DNA from: an uncultured Bacteroidales bacterium
Lineage (GTDB): Bacteria > Bacteroidota > Bacteroidia > Bacteroidales > Muribaculaceae
NCBI GenBank assembly: GCA_946011725.1
Contig: CAMGBT010000012.1
Coordinates: forward strand, 1 to 40,836
Length of the DNA: 40,836 nt
Direction: 5' to 3'
Part shown: positions 30,136 through 40,744 of the stretch, one piece after another
Numbering within the stretch: the stretch's first letter is position 1
Layout: each line of letters begins with the position of its first letter
Made by a program: the position numbers and the translations under genes
Notes under the pieces: model-generated
Databases searched by the model: none
What the model saw: only the letters and a program-made list of their open reading frames with translations
Told to the model about the DNA's origin: nothing

Positions 30136-31353
30136 TTATTCCAGCTCCTCGTAGGTCTGGAACAGAAAGTCATTGTACGGGAAGCGAGTCAGGTGGATCT
30201 CGCGGGCGCGGGCGTAGAGCAGCGAGCGCAACTCGTCCACGTTGGTGGCATTGCGGGCGGAGATGAACACGCAGTTGTCGCCCAAGCGGGCCATCCACGT
30301 GGCGCGAAGCTCGTCTAAAGAGATATTCTCGCGAGTGACGGCGGTGAGGTCGTCAGCGTCCTTCGGAGTGTAAGTGAACGCATCTATCTTGTTGAATACC
30401 AAGATAGTAGGCTTGTCAGCACCGTTGCACACCTCGCGCAACGTTTGGTTCACCACCTCGATTTGCTCCTCGAAATTGGGGTGCGAGATGTCCACCACAT
30501 GCACTAAGATGTCGGCTTCGCGCACCTCGTCGAGGGTGGACTTGAACGACTCGATCAAGTGGGTGGGCAACTTGCGGATGAAGCCCACCGTGTCGCTCAA
30601 CAAGAACGGCAAATTGTCGATGATAACCTTGCGCACAGTGGTGTCGAGGGTGGCGAAGAGCTTGTTCTCGGCGAACACGTCGCTCTTGCTCAGCAGGTTC
30701 ATCAGCGTGGATTTGCCCACGTTGGTATAGCCCACCAGCGCTATGCGGGTGAGCTTGCCGCGGTTCTTGCGCTGGATGCTCTTTTGCTTGTCGATGGAGC
30801 GAAGTTCCTCTTTCAGGCGGGCTATTTTATCGAGAATAATACGGCGGTCGGTCTCAATTTGGGTTTCGCCCGGGCCACGCATACCGATACCGCCGCGCTG
30901 ACGTTCGAGGTGGGTCCACATGCGGGTCAATCGGGGCAGAAGGTACTGATACTGAGCGAGTTCCACCTGCGTTTTGGCGTGGGCGGTGCGGGCGCGGTTG
31001 GCGAAGATGTCGAGGATGAGCGAAGTGCGGTCGAGGATTTTGACCTTCAACTCGCGTTCGAGGTTAAGTACCTGCTTGCTGCTCAAATCGTCGTCGAAAA
31101 TCACCATGGCAATGTCGTTCTCCTCCACGAAGGCGGCGATTTCCTCCAGCTTGCCCTTGCCCACGAAGGTGCGCGGGTTGGGGTAGTCGAGGCGTTGGGT
31201 AAAAGTGCGCACGCACACGGCCCCGGCGGTGTCGGCCAAGAAAGCCAACTCGTCGAGATACTCGCGCACGCGTGCCTCGTTTTGCGAGTCATTAATCAGG
31301 CCGACGAGCACGGCACGCTCGGCCACCGGTTGATTGAGTTCAGAAATTTTCAT
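30136..31353 (-). CDS. hflX: GTPase HflX (ribosome-splitting/rescue GTPase)
   Basis: The 405-residue protein has the HflX N-terminal domain (NPRTFVGKGKLEEIA), the glycine-rich linker GGIGMRGPGETQIETDRR, and a G domain with GYTNVGKST near residue 206, DTVGFIRKLP and NKID. HflX acts on stalled or stressed ribosomes in the cytoplasm. Length is normal for Bacteroidales. A good -7 box ends only 4 nt before the ATG, so the mRNA may be leaderless. The next gene upstream on the same strand, a membrane protein, ends 66 bp away. Confidence 0.96.
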   Translation of the reverse strand: MKISELNQPVAERAVLVGLINDSQNEARVREYLDELAFLADTAGAVCVRTFTQRLDYPNPRTFVGKGKLEEIAAFVEENDIAMVIFDDDLSSKQVLNLERELKVKILDRTSLILDIFANRARTAHAKTQVELAQYQYLLPRLTRMWTHLERQRGGIGMRGPGETQIETDRRIILDKIARLKEELRSIDKQKSIQRKNRGKLTRIALVGYTNVGKSTLMNLLSKSDVFAENKLFATLDTTVRKVIIDNLPFLLSDTVGFIRKLPTHLIESFKSTLDEVREADILVHVVDISHPNFEEQIEVVNQTLREVCNGADKPTILVFNKIDAFTYTPKDADDLTAVTRENISLDELRATWMARLGDNCVFISARNATNVDELRSLLYARAREIHLTRFPYNDFLFQTYEELE

Positions 31354-31357
31354 AGCG

Positions 31358-31365
31358 CAAAGTTA
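31358..31365 (-). promoter_or_regulatory. -7 box (TAACTTTG) of hflX, very close to the start codon
   Basis: TAACTTTG on the minus strand is separated from the hflX ATG (31353) by only four bases, so transcription would begin at or next to the start codon. Confidence 0.5.
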
Positions 31366-31419
31366 CGAATTTCCGCCCACATACGCAAAAAGAAATGCAA
31401 GAGCCATCTTAGCTATCGC

Positions 31420-32958
31420 TCACATGGTTTGTTTCTCCTTAAAGTCGCCGGTGATGCGCAGGTCGCCTACCGTGTGCACGTAGATGGGGTAGTAATCAAT
31501 GTAGATGTACACATAATCGCGGCCGTCGGCGCCGCGGAAGGGCATAAGCATGGCTTCGCTGCGGTAGCCGTCGAGCAGGGGCGAATCGATCTCGACGGCA
31601 CAGGTGTGCATGCGGCTGTCGGCAGTGATACCGGCGGGCGCCGGCGCCACTAACGCGTGCTCGTATTCCCACACCCCGCCGGAGGGCAATTGGCGCCCTA
31701 AGCCGTAGCGGTAGTGGCGCAACGACTCCGCCACAAAGCGGAAGTTGGCCTCCGGGCGAATGTGGTAGTAATCGTAGCCGGAAAGGTAATGGAGCGGAGT
31801 CTTTCCCGGCAAGCCCAGAGCCGCAAGCGGCTGCTGCGGGTACTCGGTGATGGGCAGAAATGCAACGGTGTCGACATTGCATCGGCGCGCATCCATAACT
31901 TGCTGATACTCAGCAATAACGCCATAGCACACGGGCAAAGCCACCGCCCACCGCGCCACTAACAGCGCGGCTGCCGCGATAGCGCCCACGCGGCGCACGC
32001 GCCCGGGCAAGCACCACTGCGCCGCCATCGCCGCTAAGCCGATGCAACCGACCACCTGACCGAACCATGAGGCACGCGGCGCAGGGCTTGCGAACATAAA
32101 CAGCGAGCCGCCCAAGGCCATCAACCACAGTGCCTGCCGCCGCACGTCGCCCATAAACCGCCACCGCCGGCGCAACGCGCCCACGCTCTGCAGCAGCAAG
32201 TACAGCAACCCGGGCCACGCGGCCACCATGCGCTCCACCGTCCTTTGCACCTCAAACGCATCGCCGCGGTCGGCCCACCGCACACCAATGCCGCGCGCCT
32301 TCAGCAGGAAGGCCGAACCGAGGGCCAAACCCGCCAACAGCCACAACACATGGTGCCGGCGCAAGCGCCGATGCACCACCATCAACCCGACAATGGTGCA
32401 GAAAACCGTCAGGCCGAAGGCCTCATGCCATCCGCCAAGGATGCCGCCTAAGCACAGCGCCCCGAAGCAGTTGAAACGCTGCCGACGGATCGCCACCCAC
32501 ACCGCCGCCAAAGCCATTGCCGTGGGATATATATAATTAAGGTAGAAATCAAGCGAAAGGATCATATCATACCATGCCGGACCCACCGACAGCAGCAGAC
32601 AGAGCAAGCCCACAGCACCCGGCCGCCGCAGCTCGATGCGCCCCAAGCGCATCGCAAAGCCGATCGACGCTGCAAACAGCCCCGCCGCCACCAAATCCGG
32701 CACCCACTTGGGCAAGTAGAAAGAAAACACGCATGCCATATTAGCCAGCCGAATGTTGTCATTCATATATCGCCAAGCCCAGCAGTCGTAAAAATGCTCC
32801 CAATCGATTGGTGACGGAATACCATCGACCGTCACCCGGAGAAATTCCATATACACGAAATCGTCGAAAGCATACGGCATCATCAGCAGCGCCGCCAAAA
32901 GCGCCACCGCCGTAAACGCAATCAAGCTGATACTCAACGCCTTACGCGACACATTCAT
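31420..32958 (-). CDS. Polytopic inner-membrane protein (DUF6056-like)
   Basis: The 512-residue protein has about ten hydrophobic segments in the first 370 residues, followed by a soluble C-terminal part (about 390-512). The N-terminal loop carries YAFDDFVYMEFL...WRYMNDNIRLAN, a pattern I associate with DUF6056 membrane proteins, which resemble the membrane part of GT-C glycosyltransferases. No catalytic assignment is possible. It stands alone between the M16 peptidase gene and hflX, all on the minus strand. Confidence 0.75.
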   Translation of the reverse strand: MNVSRKALSISLIAFTAVALLAALLMMPYAFDDFVYMEFLRVTVDGIPSPIDWEHFYDCWAWRYMNDNIRLANMACVFSFYLPKWVPDLVAAGLFAASIGFAMRLGRIELRRPGAVGLLCLLLSVGPAWYDMILSLDFYLNYIYPTAMALAAVWVAIRRQRFNCFGALCLGGILGGWHEAFGLTVFCTIVGLMVVHRRLRRHHVLWLLAGLALGSAFLLKARGIGVRWADRGDAFEVQRTVERMVAAWPGLLYLLLQSVGALRRRWRFMGDVRRQALWLMALGGSLFMFASPAPRASWFGQVVGCIGLAAMAAQWCLPGRVRRVGAIAAAALLVARWAVALPVCYGVIAEYQQVMDARRCNVDTVAFLPITEYPQQPLAALGLPGKTPLHYLSGYDYYHIRPEANFRFVAESLRHYRYGLGRQLPSGGVWEYEHALVAPAPAGITADSRMHTCAVEIDSPLLDGYRSEAMLMPFRGADGRDYVYIYIDYYPIYVHTVGDLRITGDFKEKQTM

Positions 32959-33009
32959 ACTAAACCAAAATTTCTCTCATCACTGCTGAGAGCATTCCAA
33001 AATTTTCTG

Positions 33010-33017
33010 CAAAAATA
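33010..33017 (-). promoter_or_regulatory. -7 box (TATTTTTG) for the membrane protein gene
   Basis: TATTTTTG on the minus strand fits TAnnTTTG and gives a leader of about 45 nt before the ATG at 32958. Confidence 0.4.
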
Positions 33018-33099
33018 GTTACACATATTATATATAGCACCCCACGCGCCCGCCTTGGGTTCTGTGGCGAGGCGGAAGCCGAGCTGCCGCGCGCCTGCT

Positions 33100-33133
33100 T
33101 TTTTGTATCGGCTCTGAGCTTCAGCGAAGCCCC
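33100..33133. repeat. 34-bp dispersed intergenic repeat, copy 1
   Basis: TTTTTGTATCGGCTCTGAGC... to GCGAAGCCCC is identical at 33100-33133 and 36829-36862. The preceding segment GTGGCGAGGCGGAA (33064-33077) recurs at the extreme right end of the window (40823-40836), suggesting a third copy cut by the edge. Confidence 0.85.
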
Positions 33134-33143
33134 CCGCCCCTGC

Positions 33144-34394
33144 TCAGTGCCCCGGGTCGGGGGTAGGCTCGTAGCTGAGGATCACCTTCGGCGTGGCGAG
33201 CAGGCGCGCGGCGAGCGACTGCACCGCGGCCACCGTGGTGCGCTGCTGGCGCGCCACCGCCTCGTTGATGTCCTCGCCGTGGAGGTGCTCCAAGGCAAGA
33301 TTGTACGCACGCGCCTGATAATCAAGGTTTTCCAGCGCGTGAGTGGTGGCAAAGCGGTTGAACGTGCGCTGCAACCGGTAGTCGGTCACCTCGCCCGGTT
33401 GGGCAAGCAGTTCCAACTCGTGGAGCATGGCCGCGGCCACGCGTTGCGGGTCGGCCTCGGCCGTGGTGCGGGCGTTGAATAGCACGAATCCGGGATGCTC
33501 GCTGCCGATAATCGAAGCGTCGGCGTCGATGATGGAGCCGTTGCCCTCGGCCACCAAGTGGCGGAACATGCTGCCGGAACGACCCGCCGACAGCAGGTCG
33601 GTGATGGTGTCGGCCGCGAAGTAGTCGGGCGTGCCGTATGGGTCCATTGGGATGGCTATCACCACCAACGGCGACGGCACCGGCCCGCGCATCGTCACAT
33701 GGCGATCCTCCGCCGGAAAGCCGCACGCCGGCAAGCGGCGCGGCGCTATGTCGCGCCGCGGAATGTCACCAAACCAATGCTCAACTCGCTGTCTACCAAG
33801 CTCATAGGGGATGTTACCACTGATGGCCAGCACCGCGTTATTCGGCGCATAGTGGGCGAAGAACCACCGGCGCACATCGTCGTCGGTCACATTGAGAATG
33901 TGCTGCGGTTCCAAACCAATCACCGGCCACGAGTAGGGATGCTCCGGGGCGTAGAGCGCCGCCCGCAGCCCGTGCATCAAGTCACCGTAAGGCCGATTGA
34001 GGCACTGCTGCTTGAACTCCTCCACCACCACCGACCGCTGCACCTGCAACGCCTGCGGATTGAACGACAGCGACAGCATGCGGTCGCTCTCCAAGTGCAA
34101 CGCGGTGTCGAAATTGGCCGCCGGCAGCTGGCAGTGGAAGTTGGTGAAGTCGGCCGAGGTCCACGCGTTGTTGTTGCCGGCCGCGGCAGTGAGTTCGCCG
34201 TCGTAATCGGGCACGTTGACCGAGCCGCCGAACATCAGGTGCTCAAACAGGTGCGCGATGCCGGTGAGCGAACGCCCCTCGTCACGGGCGCCCACATCGT
34301 AGAGCACATCCACCGCCACCATCGAGGTGGCGGGGTCGTAATTGTGCACTACGCGGAGCCCGTTGCCGAGCGTATACGTTTGATAATCAATCAT
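33144..34394 (-). CDS. M16-family zinc metallopeptidase
   Basis: The 416-residue protein has the inverted zinc motif HLFEH (His48, Glu51, His52) in LTGIAHLFEHLMFGGS, and the distal ligand region VVVEEFKQ near residue 125. No signal peptide is visible, so it appears cytoplasmic, or its export signal is not recognisable. M16 enzymes cut peptides inside a two-half chamber; this single half-length unit would need to dimerise. Its ATG overlaps the stop codon of the upstream cyclophilin gene (ATGA at 34394-34391), indicating translational coupling. Confidence 0.92.
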   Translation of the reverse strand: MIDYQTYTLGNGLRVVHNYDPATSMVAVDVLYDVGARDEGRSLTGIAHLFEHLMFGGSVNVPDYDGELTAAAGNNNAWTSADFTNFHCQLPAANFDTALHLESDRMLSLSFNPQALQVQRSVVVEEFKQQCLNRPYGDLMHGLRAALYAPEHPYSWPVIGLEPQHILNVTDDDVRRWFFAHYAPNNAVLAISGNIPYELGRQRVEHWFGDIPRRDIAPRRLPACGFPAEDRHVTMRGPVPSPLVVIAIPMDPYGTPDYFAADTITDLLSAGRSGSMFRHLVAEGNGSIIDADASIIGSEHPGFVLFNARTTAEADPQRVAAAMLHELELLAQPGEVTDYRLQRTFNRFATTHALENLDYQARAYNLALEHLHGEDINEAVARQQRTTVAAVQSLAARLLATPKVILSYEPTPDPGH

Positions 34395-35266
34395 TTCACT
34401 ACCGAAGCGGAAATGATGCGAATATCCTCTTTCGGGCGGTCGGAGCCGTCGGTGGCCACGCCTTCGATCGAGTCAATCACAGCGGTGCCATCCACCACTT
34501 GGCCAAACACGGTGTAAGCACCGTCGAGGTGCGGAGTGCCGCCCACGGTGGTGTACGCTTCGCGCACTTCCTCGGTGAGAGTGAGCGGGTTACGAGCCGC
34601 GATGGCCTCGGTTTCGGCGATGAGCGAATCGCGCAACGCGTTCAGCCCGGCTTGGTCCTGCGCCATTTGCAGTGCGCGGATGCGCTCCATATGTTGCTGA
34701 GCCAAACCGTTGAAAATGCTCTGAAGCTGCTGATTTTGAAGCTGTTGCGTAAGCTGCTCGAGTTGGGCCGGCAGCACGCGTTTGCCGGTCACGATGTAGA
34801 ACTGCGACCCGGAGGAACGCTTCTGCGGGTTCACCTGGTCGCCCTGGCGAGCCGCAGCGAGCGCATAGCGGCGGTGGAAGTGCTGCGGATAGTGGATTTC
34901 AGCCTCGAGGGTGTAACCCGGACCGCCGGCGCCGAGCCGCTGACCCGGTCGCGCAGTCTTGGAATCGGGGTCGCCGGTTTGAATCATAAATTGGTTGATC
35001 ACGCGGTGAAAAAGCACACCATTGTAGTAGCCTTCGTTCACCAACTTGATGAAATTGTCACGGTGAATCGGAGTGTCGTTAAACAGTTCAACGACAAAGT
35101 CGCCCGCCGAGGTCTCGAACTTGACCAAAGTCAGGGCAGAGTCAGGTTGTTGATTAGCCATAGAATCGTTTGATGTTTGAGAATCGGCTGAGGCGGCAGA
35201 ATTGCTGCAAGCGGCCACCGCCACCAACAGCGCCACCGCCATCATACCAAAAATTTTTCCTTTCAT
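34391..35266 (-). CDS. Cyclophilin-type peptidyl-prolyl isomerase, lipoprotein
   Basis: The chosen start at 35266 gives 291 residues beginning MKGKIFGMMAVALLVAVAAC, a lipoprotein signal with lipobox VAAC. The frame is open 20 codons further upstream, but that start would bury the signal. Cyclophilin motifs are FHRVINQFMIQTGDP and GSQFYIVTGKRVLP, then DGAYTVFGQVVDG. A Gln-rich helical stretch of about 65 residues is inserted before the last motif. It would aid folding of periplasmic or outer-membrane proteins. The gene overlaps the M16 peptidase gene by 4 bp. Confidence 0.93.
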   Translation of the reverse strand: MKGKIFGMMAVALLVAVAACSNSAASADSQTSNDSMANQQPDSALTLVKFETSAGDFVVELFNDTPIHRDNFIKLVNEGYYNGVLFHRVINQFMIQTGDPDSKTARPGQRLGAGGPGYTLEAEIHYPQHFHRRYALAAARQGDQVNPQKRSSGSQFYIVTGKRVLPAQLEQLTQQLQNQQLQSIFNGLAQQHMERIRALQMAQDQAGLNALRDSLIAETEAIAARNPLTLTEEVREAYTTVGGTPHLDGAYTVFGQVVDGTAVIDSIEGVATDGSDRPKEDIRIISASVVK

Positions 35267-35375
35267 ATAAATTAGGGAGATTAACGAAAATGCAAAAAAT
35301 CTTGAGCGTAAGTGCGCAAAAAGCATTACGACCTACGTTAAAAGCCATCTGCACGGCTCCCACCCGGGAAGCGGC

Positions 35376-35756
35376 TTACAGCCCTTCGGGGTTGGGGTAC
35401 AGACGCTTGTAGATGCGGCGGAAGATGTCGTCGGCTTGAGCCAAGTCCTCAGCACGCTCCAGATAATCCGCGCCATACAGCGCTTGCACCAACCCCGGCA
35501 AGAACGCGTGGTCGCGGTCCTTGTCGATTACCGCCGCAGCCAATTGGCGCACGTACGCGCCGTACTTCGCCGGGTCGATTGCCTCCAGATAGCGAGCAGC
35601 CGAAGCAGTGAACTGCCCCGTGCGGTCCACCGTGATTATGTTCTCGATCAGCATCGGAAGGTCAGCATCACACTCCTCGATGTGATTCGCTATGTATTCG
35701 TAAGTGAGCAGACCATCAGGGTCGCTTTTCAGATGTTTAAGGTCGTCAGAAGTCAT
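35376..35756 (-). CDS. Small hypothetical protein, 126 residues
   Basis: I do not recognise the family. The start at 35756 (MTSDDLKHLK) is chosen because the 28 codons upstream overlap the promoter-like box and are Phe/Lys-rich. The protein is acidic and mostly helical in appearance, with SAARYLEAIDPAKYGAYV and a Tyr-rich end (IFRRIYKRLYPNPEGL). There is no signal or membrane segment. It lies 109 bp upstream of the cyclophilin gene on the same strand and is divergent from nagB. Confidence 0.7.
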   Translation of the reverse strand: MTSDDLKHLKSDPDGLLTYEYIANHIEECDADLPMLIENIITVDRTGQFTASAARYLEAIDPAKYGAYVRQLAAAVIDKDRDHAFLPGLVQALYGADYLERAEDLAQADDIFRRIYKRLYPNPEGL

Positions 35757-35775
35757 ATCTTTCAAATTTTTCGGC

Positions 35776-35783
35776 AAAAATAG
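35776..35783 (-). promoter_or_regulatory. -7 box (TATTTTTG) of the 126-residue protein gene
   Basis: TATTTTTG on the minus strand fits TAnnTTTG and lies about 20 bp before the chosen ATG at 35756, supporting that start over the longer frame. Confidence 0.45.
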
Positions 35784-35846
35784 CGTTTTATTTTGGAATA
35801 AGCTAATTTTTTTTGAAAAAGGTTGGGAAAAGCGACACAAAATCGC

Positions 35847-35854
35847 TAACTTTG
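35847..35854 (+). promoter_or_regulatory. -7 box (TAACTTTG) of nagB
   Basis: TAACTTTG fits TAnnTTTG; a weak -33-like GTTG lies 20 bp upstream (35822-35825 region). The leader before the ATG at 35902 would be about 40 nt. Confidence 0.55.
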
Positions 35855-35901
35855 CACCATAATTATACCTATAGCTACTATAAACTAAAAATTTTCACTA
35901 T

Positions 35902-36711
35902 ATGCGTCTGATTATCGAACCCTCCTACGCTGAGGTATCACGCTGGGCCGCCAACTACGTTGCCGCCCAAATCAACAAAGCTAAACCCACCGCCGAACAC
36001 CCCTTCGTGCTCGGCTGTCCCACCGGCTCGTCACCCTTAGGCATGTACAAGCACCTGATCCAACTCTGCAACGAAGGCAAGGTATCATTCAAACACGTGG
36101 TTACCTTCAACATGGACGAATACTGCGGCATCCACCGCGACCACGAACAAAGCTACCACACCTTCATGTGGACCAACTTCTTCAACCAAATCGACATCGA
36201 AGCCGAAAACGTTAACATCCTCGACGGTAACGCACCCGACCTCGAAGCCGAATGCGCACGCTTCGAAGCCAAAATCGAATCCTACGGCGGCATCGACCTC
36301 TTCCTCGGCGGCGTAGGCCCCGACGGACACATCGCCTTCAACGAACCCGGCTCATCTCTCACCTCGCGCACCCGCCAAAAAACCCTCACCCACGACACCA
36401 TCATCGCCAACTCCCGATTCTTCGGCGGCGACATCAACGCCGTGCCCAAAACCGCCCTCACCGTTGGCGTCGGCACCATCATGGCCGCCAAGAGCGTACT
36501 CCTCATCGTCAACGGCCACAACAAAGCCCGCGCACTCCAACACGGCGTCGAAGAAGCCGTCTCCCAAATGTGGACCATCAGCGCCTTGCAGCTCCACCGC
36601 AAAGCCATCATCGTGGCCGACGAAGACGCCTGCGCCGAACTCAAAGTGCAAACCTACCGCTACTTCAAAGACATCGAATCCGCCAACCTCGACCCCGCCA
36701 CCCAACTCTAA
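35902..36711 (+). CDS. nagB: Glucosamine-6-phosphate deaminase
   Basis: The 269-residue cytoplasmic enzyme converts glucosamine 6-phosphate to fructose 6-phosphate and ammonia. Motifs are [13 protein letters not shown] (phosphate loop), FNMDEYCG with catalytic Asp72, and [20 protein letters not shown] with the catalytic Asp/His/Glu set. Length fits the hexameric NagB family. It stands alone with its own promoter and terminator. The product, fructose 6-phosphate, is also that of the fructokinase in the fructan locus, but no regulatory link is visible. Confidence 0.96.
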   Translation: MRLIIEPSYAEVSRWAANYVAAQINKAKPTAEHPFVLGCPTGSSPLGMYKHLIQLCNEGKVSFKHVVTFNMDEYCGIHRDHEQSYHTFMWTNFFNQIDIEAENVNILDGNAPDLEAECARFEAKIESYGGIDLFLGGVGPDGHIAFNEPGSSLTSRTRQKTLTHDTIIANSRFFGGDINAVPKTALTVGVGTIMAAKSVLLIVNGHNKARALQHGVEEAVSQMWTISALQLHRKAIIVADEDACAELKVQTYRYFKDIESANLDPATQL

Positions 36712-36732
36712 GCCACCAATCCACCCACATAC

Positions 36733-36768
36733 AAGCGGGGCGAGCCAAACTCGCTCCGCTTCCTTTTC
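36733..36768 (+). terminator. Terminator of nagB
   Basis: AAGCGGGGCGAG (36733-36744) pairs with CTCGCTCCGCTT (36750-36761) over 12 positions with one G-U, loop CCAAA, followed by CCTTTT. Confidence 0.7.
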
Positions 36769-36828
36769 CCCTTATTTTCCTCTCCGGCGCCGCAGCTTAG
36801 CTGCGAAAGCCCACGCGCCTCGCCCGCC

Positions 36829-36862
36829 TTTTTGTATCGGCTCTGAGCTTCAGCGAAGCCCC
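36829..36862. repeat. 34-bp dispersed intergenic repeat, copy 2
   Basis: Identical to 33100-33133. It is followed at some distance by GGGGGTAGGCT (about 36900), as is copy 1 (about 33159), so the wider repeat unit may exceed 60 bp with variable middle sequence. Confidence 0.85.
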
Positions 36863-36870
36863 CGCCGTAG

Positions 36871-38628
<1,758 letters not shown>

Positions 38629-38643
38629 TCCTATACACTACCA

Positions 38644-40686
38644 ATGGACAAGAACACAGTTTGGGGTTTGGTGCTCATGGCAGCCATCTTCTTCGGCTTC
38701 ATGTACTGCAACAAACCCTCCCAAGAACAAATCCAGCAGCAACAACAAACCGCTGCCACCACTCCCACCCAACAAGACCCCGCCCTCTCCGGCGCCGACC
38801 TGCTCGAGCCCGCACAAATCAGCCACCTCCGCCAAGCCGTGGCCGCCCTCGGCTCCGACAGCGTCTACACCGACCAAGCGCTCAACCTGCGCCTCACCAC
38901 AGCCGGCATCGAAGGCACCGTAACCGTTAACAATCAGCCCGTTAACCTCGCCGCCCTCACCGACACCGCATCCACACTCGACCCGGCCGTGCGCCGCCAA
39001 GCCGTTGCCACCGTCGAAAACCTCATCAACCGTAGCGCCAAATACGGACCCTTCGCCGCCGCACTCGCCGGCGAAAACACCCCCGTGGTCCTCGAAAACG
39101 ACCTCGTCAAAATCACCATCAACTCTCGCGGCGCCATGGTGGCTCAAGCCCAGATGAAGCAACACTCCTCCACCCGCAACGGCGACCCCGAACCCGTCAG
39201 CCTCTTCAAAGGGCCCAACGACGGCTACGGATTCATCTTCACCACCAACGACCAACGCCTCGACACCCGCGATTTAAACTTCAAAATCATAGAGCAAAAC
39301 GACTCCTCCGTCCTGCTCCAACTCCCCATCGCCACCGGCGCCACTTGGGGCATCCGCTACACTCTCTCGCCCGATAACTACCTGCTCCACACCGAGATAG
39401 TGCAACAAGGTATGGCCCTCGCCCTACCCGCATCCACCGCTTCCCTCGACTTCCAATGGCACCAAACCATGGCCCGAAACGAAAAAGGCCGCACATTCGA
39501 GGAACGCAACTCCGGCATACATTATAAATATGTAGGCGACTCCCCCGACGACCTCACCGCCACATCCGACGAATCCGAAACGCTCAACAACCGCGTAAAA
39601 TGGGTAGCTTTCAAAAACCAATACTTCTCCTCAATCATCATCGCCAACAACTACTTCGCCACCGCCGAAGTGTCGCACGCCCAAATCAAAGAAGGCGACT
39701 TCGTCAAAGACCTCAACCTGAAAGCATCCCTGCCTTATAACCTCAACGACGGCACCGCCGCCTCATTCGACTTCTACTTCGGCCCCAACGAATACGAACG
39801 CCTCTGCGACATCTCCGACTACATCCACTCCGACGAAGACCTCGACCTCGGACGCCTCGTGCCCCTCGGCTGGAGCCTCTTCCGCTGGATTAACACCCTG
39901 ATTATCATCCCCGTATTCAACTTCCTCGCCTCCTCCGGCATGAACATGGGCCTCGTTATCCTGCTCCTCACACTCTTCATCAAGCTCATCATCTTCCCCT
40001 TCACCTACAAGAGCCTCAAGGGTCAAGCTCGCATGCGCCTTCTCCGCCCCGAAATCGACGAAATCAACAAAAAATACCCCGGCCAGGAAAACATGCAGAA
40101 GCGCCAACAAGAAACCATGGCACTCTATTCACGCGCCGGCGCATCGCCCTTCTCCGGATGCCTCCCCATGCTCCTGCAGATGCCCGTCCTCGTAGCAATG
40201 TTCTCATTCCTGCCATCAGCCATCGCACTCCGAGGCCAATCATTCCTCTGGGCCGCCGACCTCTCCGCCCCCGACTTCATTGTTGAACTGCCTTTCTCCA
40301 TTCCATTCTACGGCAACGGCGTGGCCCTGTTCTGCTTGATGATGACCGTAGTTAACGTAATCTATATGCGCATCAACATGCAAAACCAACCCGGCGGCGA
40401 AGGCATGCCCGGCATGAAATGGATGATGTACCTCATGCCCGTCATGTTCCTCTTCTTCTTCAACGACTACGCCTCCGGCCTCAGCTACTACTACTTCCTC
40501 TCGCTGCTCATCACCATCGTCCAAACATGGGCATTCCGCCGCTTCATGAACCACGACAAAGTGCGCGCCGAGCTCCTCCAAAACCTCAAAAACCCCAAAA
40601 AGCCCTCCGGCTTCCTGGCCCGCCTCCAAGAAGCCCAGCGCCAAGCCGAAGCCGCCCAACGCGCCGCCGCCAAACGCAAAAAATAA
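38644..40686 (+). CDS. yidC: Membrane protein insertase YidC
   Basis: The 680-residue protein inserts and folds proteins in the inner membrane, alone or with SecYEG. An N-terminal transmembrane segment (about 7-22) is followed by a large periplasmic P1 domain (about 75-400), then the conserved core with five transmembrane segments starting at LGWSLFRWINTLIIIPVFNF, the cytoplasmic loop KGQARMRLLRPEIDEINKKYPG, the motif GASPFSGCLPMLLQMPVLVAMF, and a basic tail ending AAAKRKK. The Gln-rich linker after the first membrane segment and the longer P1 are usual for Bacteroidetes. It follows pyrG by 15 bp, a gene order common in this order of bacteria. Confidence 0.96.
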   Translation: MDKNTVWGLVLMAAIFFGFMYCNKPSQEQIQQQQQTAATTPTQQDPALSGADLLEPAQISHLRQAVAALGSDSVYTDQALNLRLTTAGIEGTVTVNNQPVNLAALTDTASTLDPAVRRQAVATVENLINRSAKYGPFAAALAGENTPVVLENDLVKITINSRGAMVAQAQMKQHSSTRNGDPEPVSLFKGPNDGYGFIFTTNDQRLDTRDLNFKIIEQNDSSVLLQLPIATGATWGIRYTLSPDNYLLHTEIVQQGMALALPASTASLDFQWHQTMARNEKGRTFEERNSGIHYKYVGDSPDDLTATSDESETLNNRVKWVAFKNQYFSSIIIANNYFATAEVSHAQIKEGDFVKDLNLKASLPYNLNDGTAASFDFYFGPNEYERLCDISDYIHSDEDLDLGRLVPLGWSLFRWINTLIIIPVFNFLASSGMNMGLVILLLTLFIKLIIFPFTYKSLKGQARMRLLRPEIDEINKKYPGQENMQKRQQETMALYSRAGASPFSGCLPMLLQMPVLVAMFSFLPSAIALRGQSFLWAADLSAPDFIVELPFSIPFYGNGVALFCLMMTVVNVIYMRINMQNQPGGEGMPGMKWMMYLMPVMFLFFFNDYASGLSYYYFLSLLITIVQTWAFRRFMNHDKVRAELLQNLKNPKKPSGFLARLQEAQRQAEAAQRAAAKRKK

Positions 40687-40708
40687 ATTTTCCATGCAAT
40701 AACTCCCC

Positions 40709-40744
40709 GAAGGCTTGCTCCCGCTCCGGCGTCAGCAAGCCTTC
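40709..40744 (+). terminator. Hairpin after yidC, possible terminator
   Basis: GAAGGCTTGCT (40709-40719) pairs perfectly with AGCAAGCCTTC (40734-40744). The following sequence is pyrimidine-rich (ACTCTCTTCTC) rather than a clean T run, so termination is likely but not certain. The remaining bases to the window end contain only dispersed-repeat sequence. Confidence 0.55.

Noticed and set aside
35757-35840. 28-codon N-terminal extension of the 126-residue hypothetical protein
   Set aside because: It would span the proposed promoter and is rich in Phe, Lys and Leu from AT-rich DNA.
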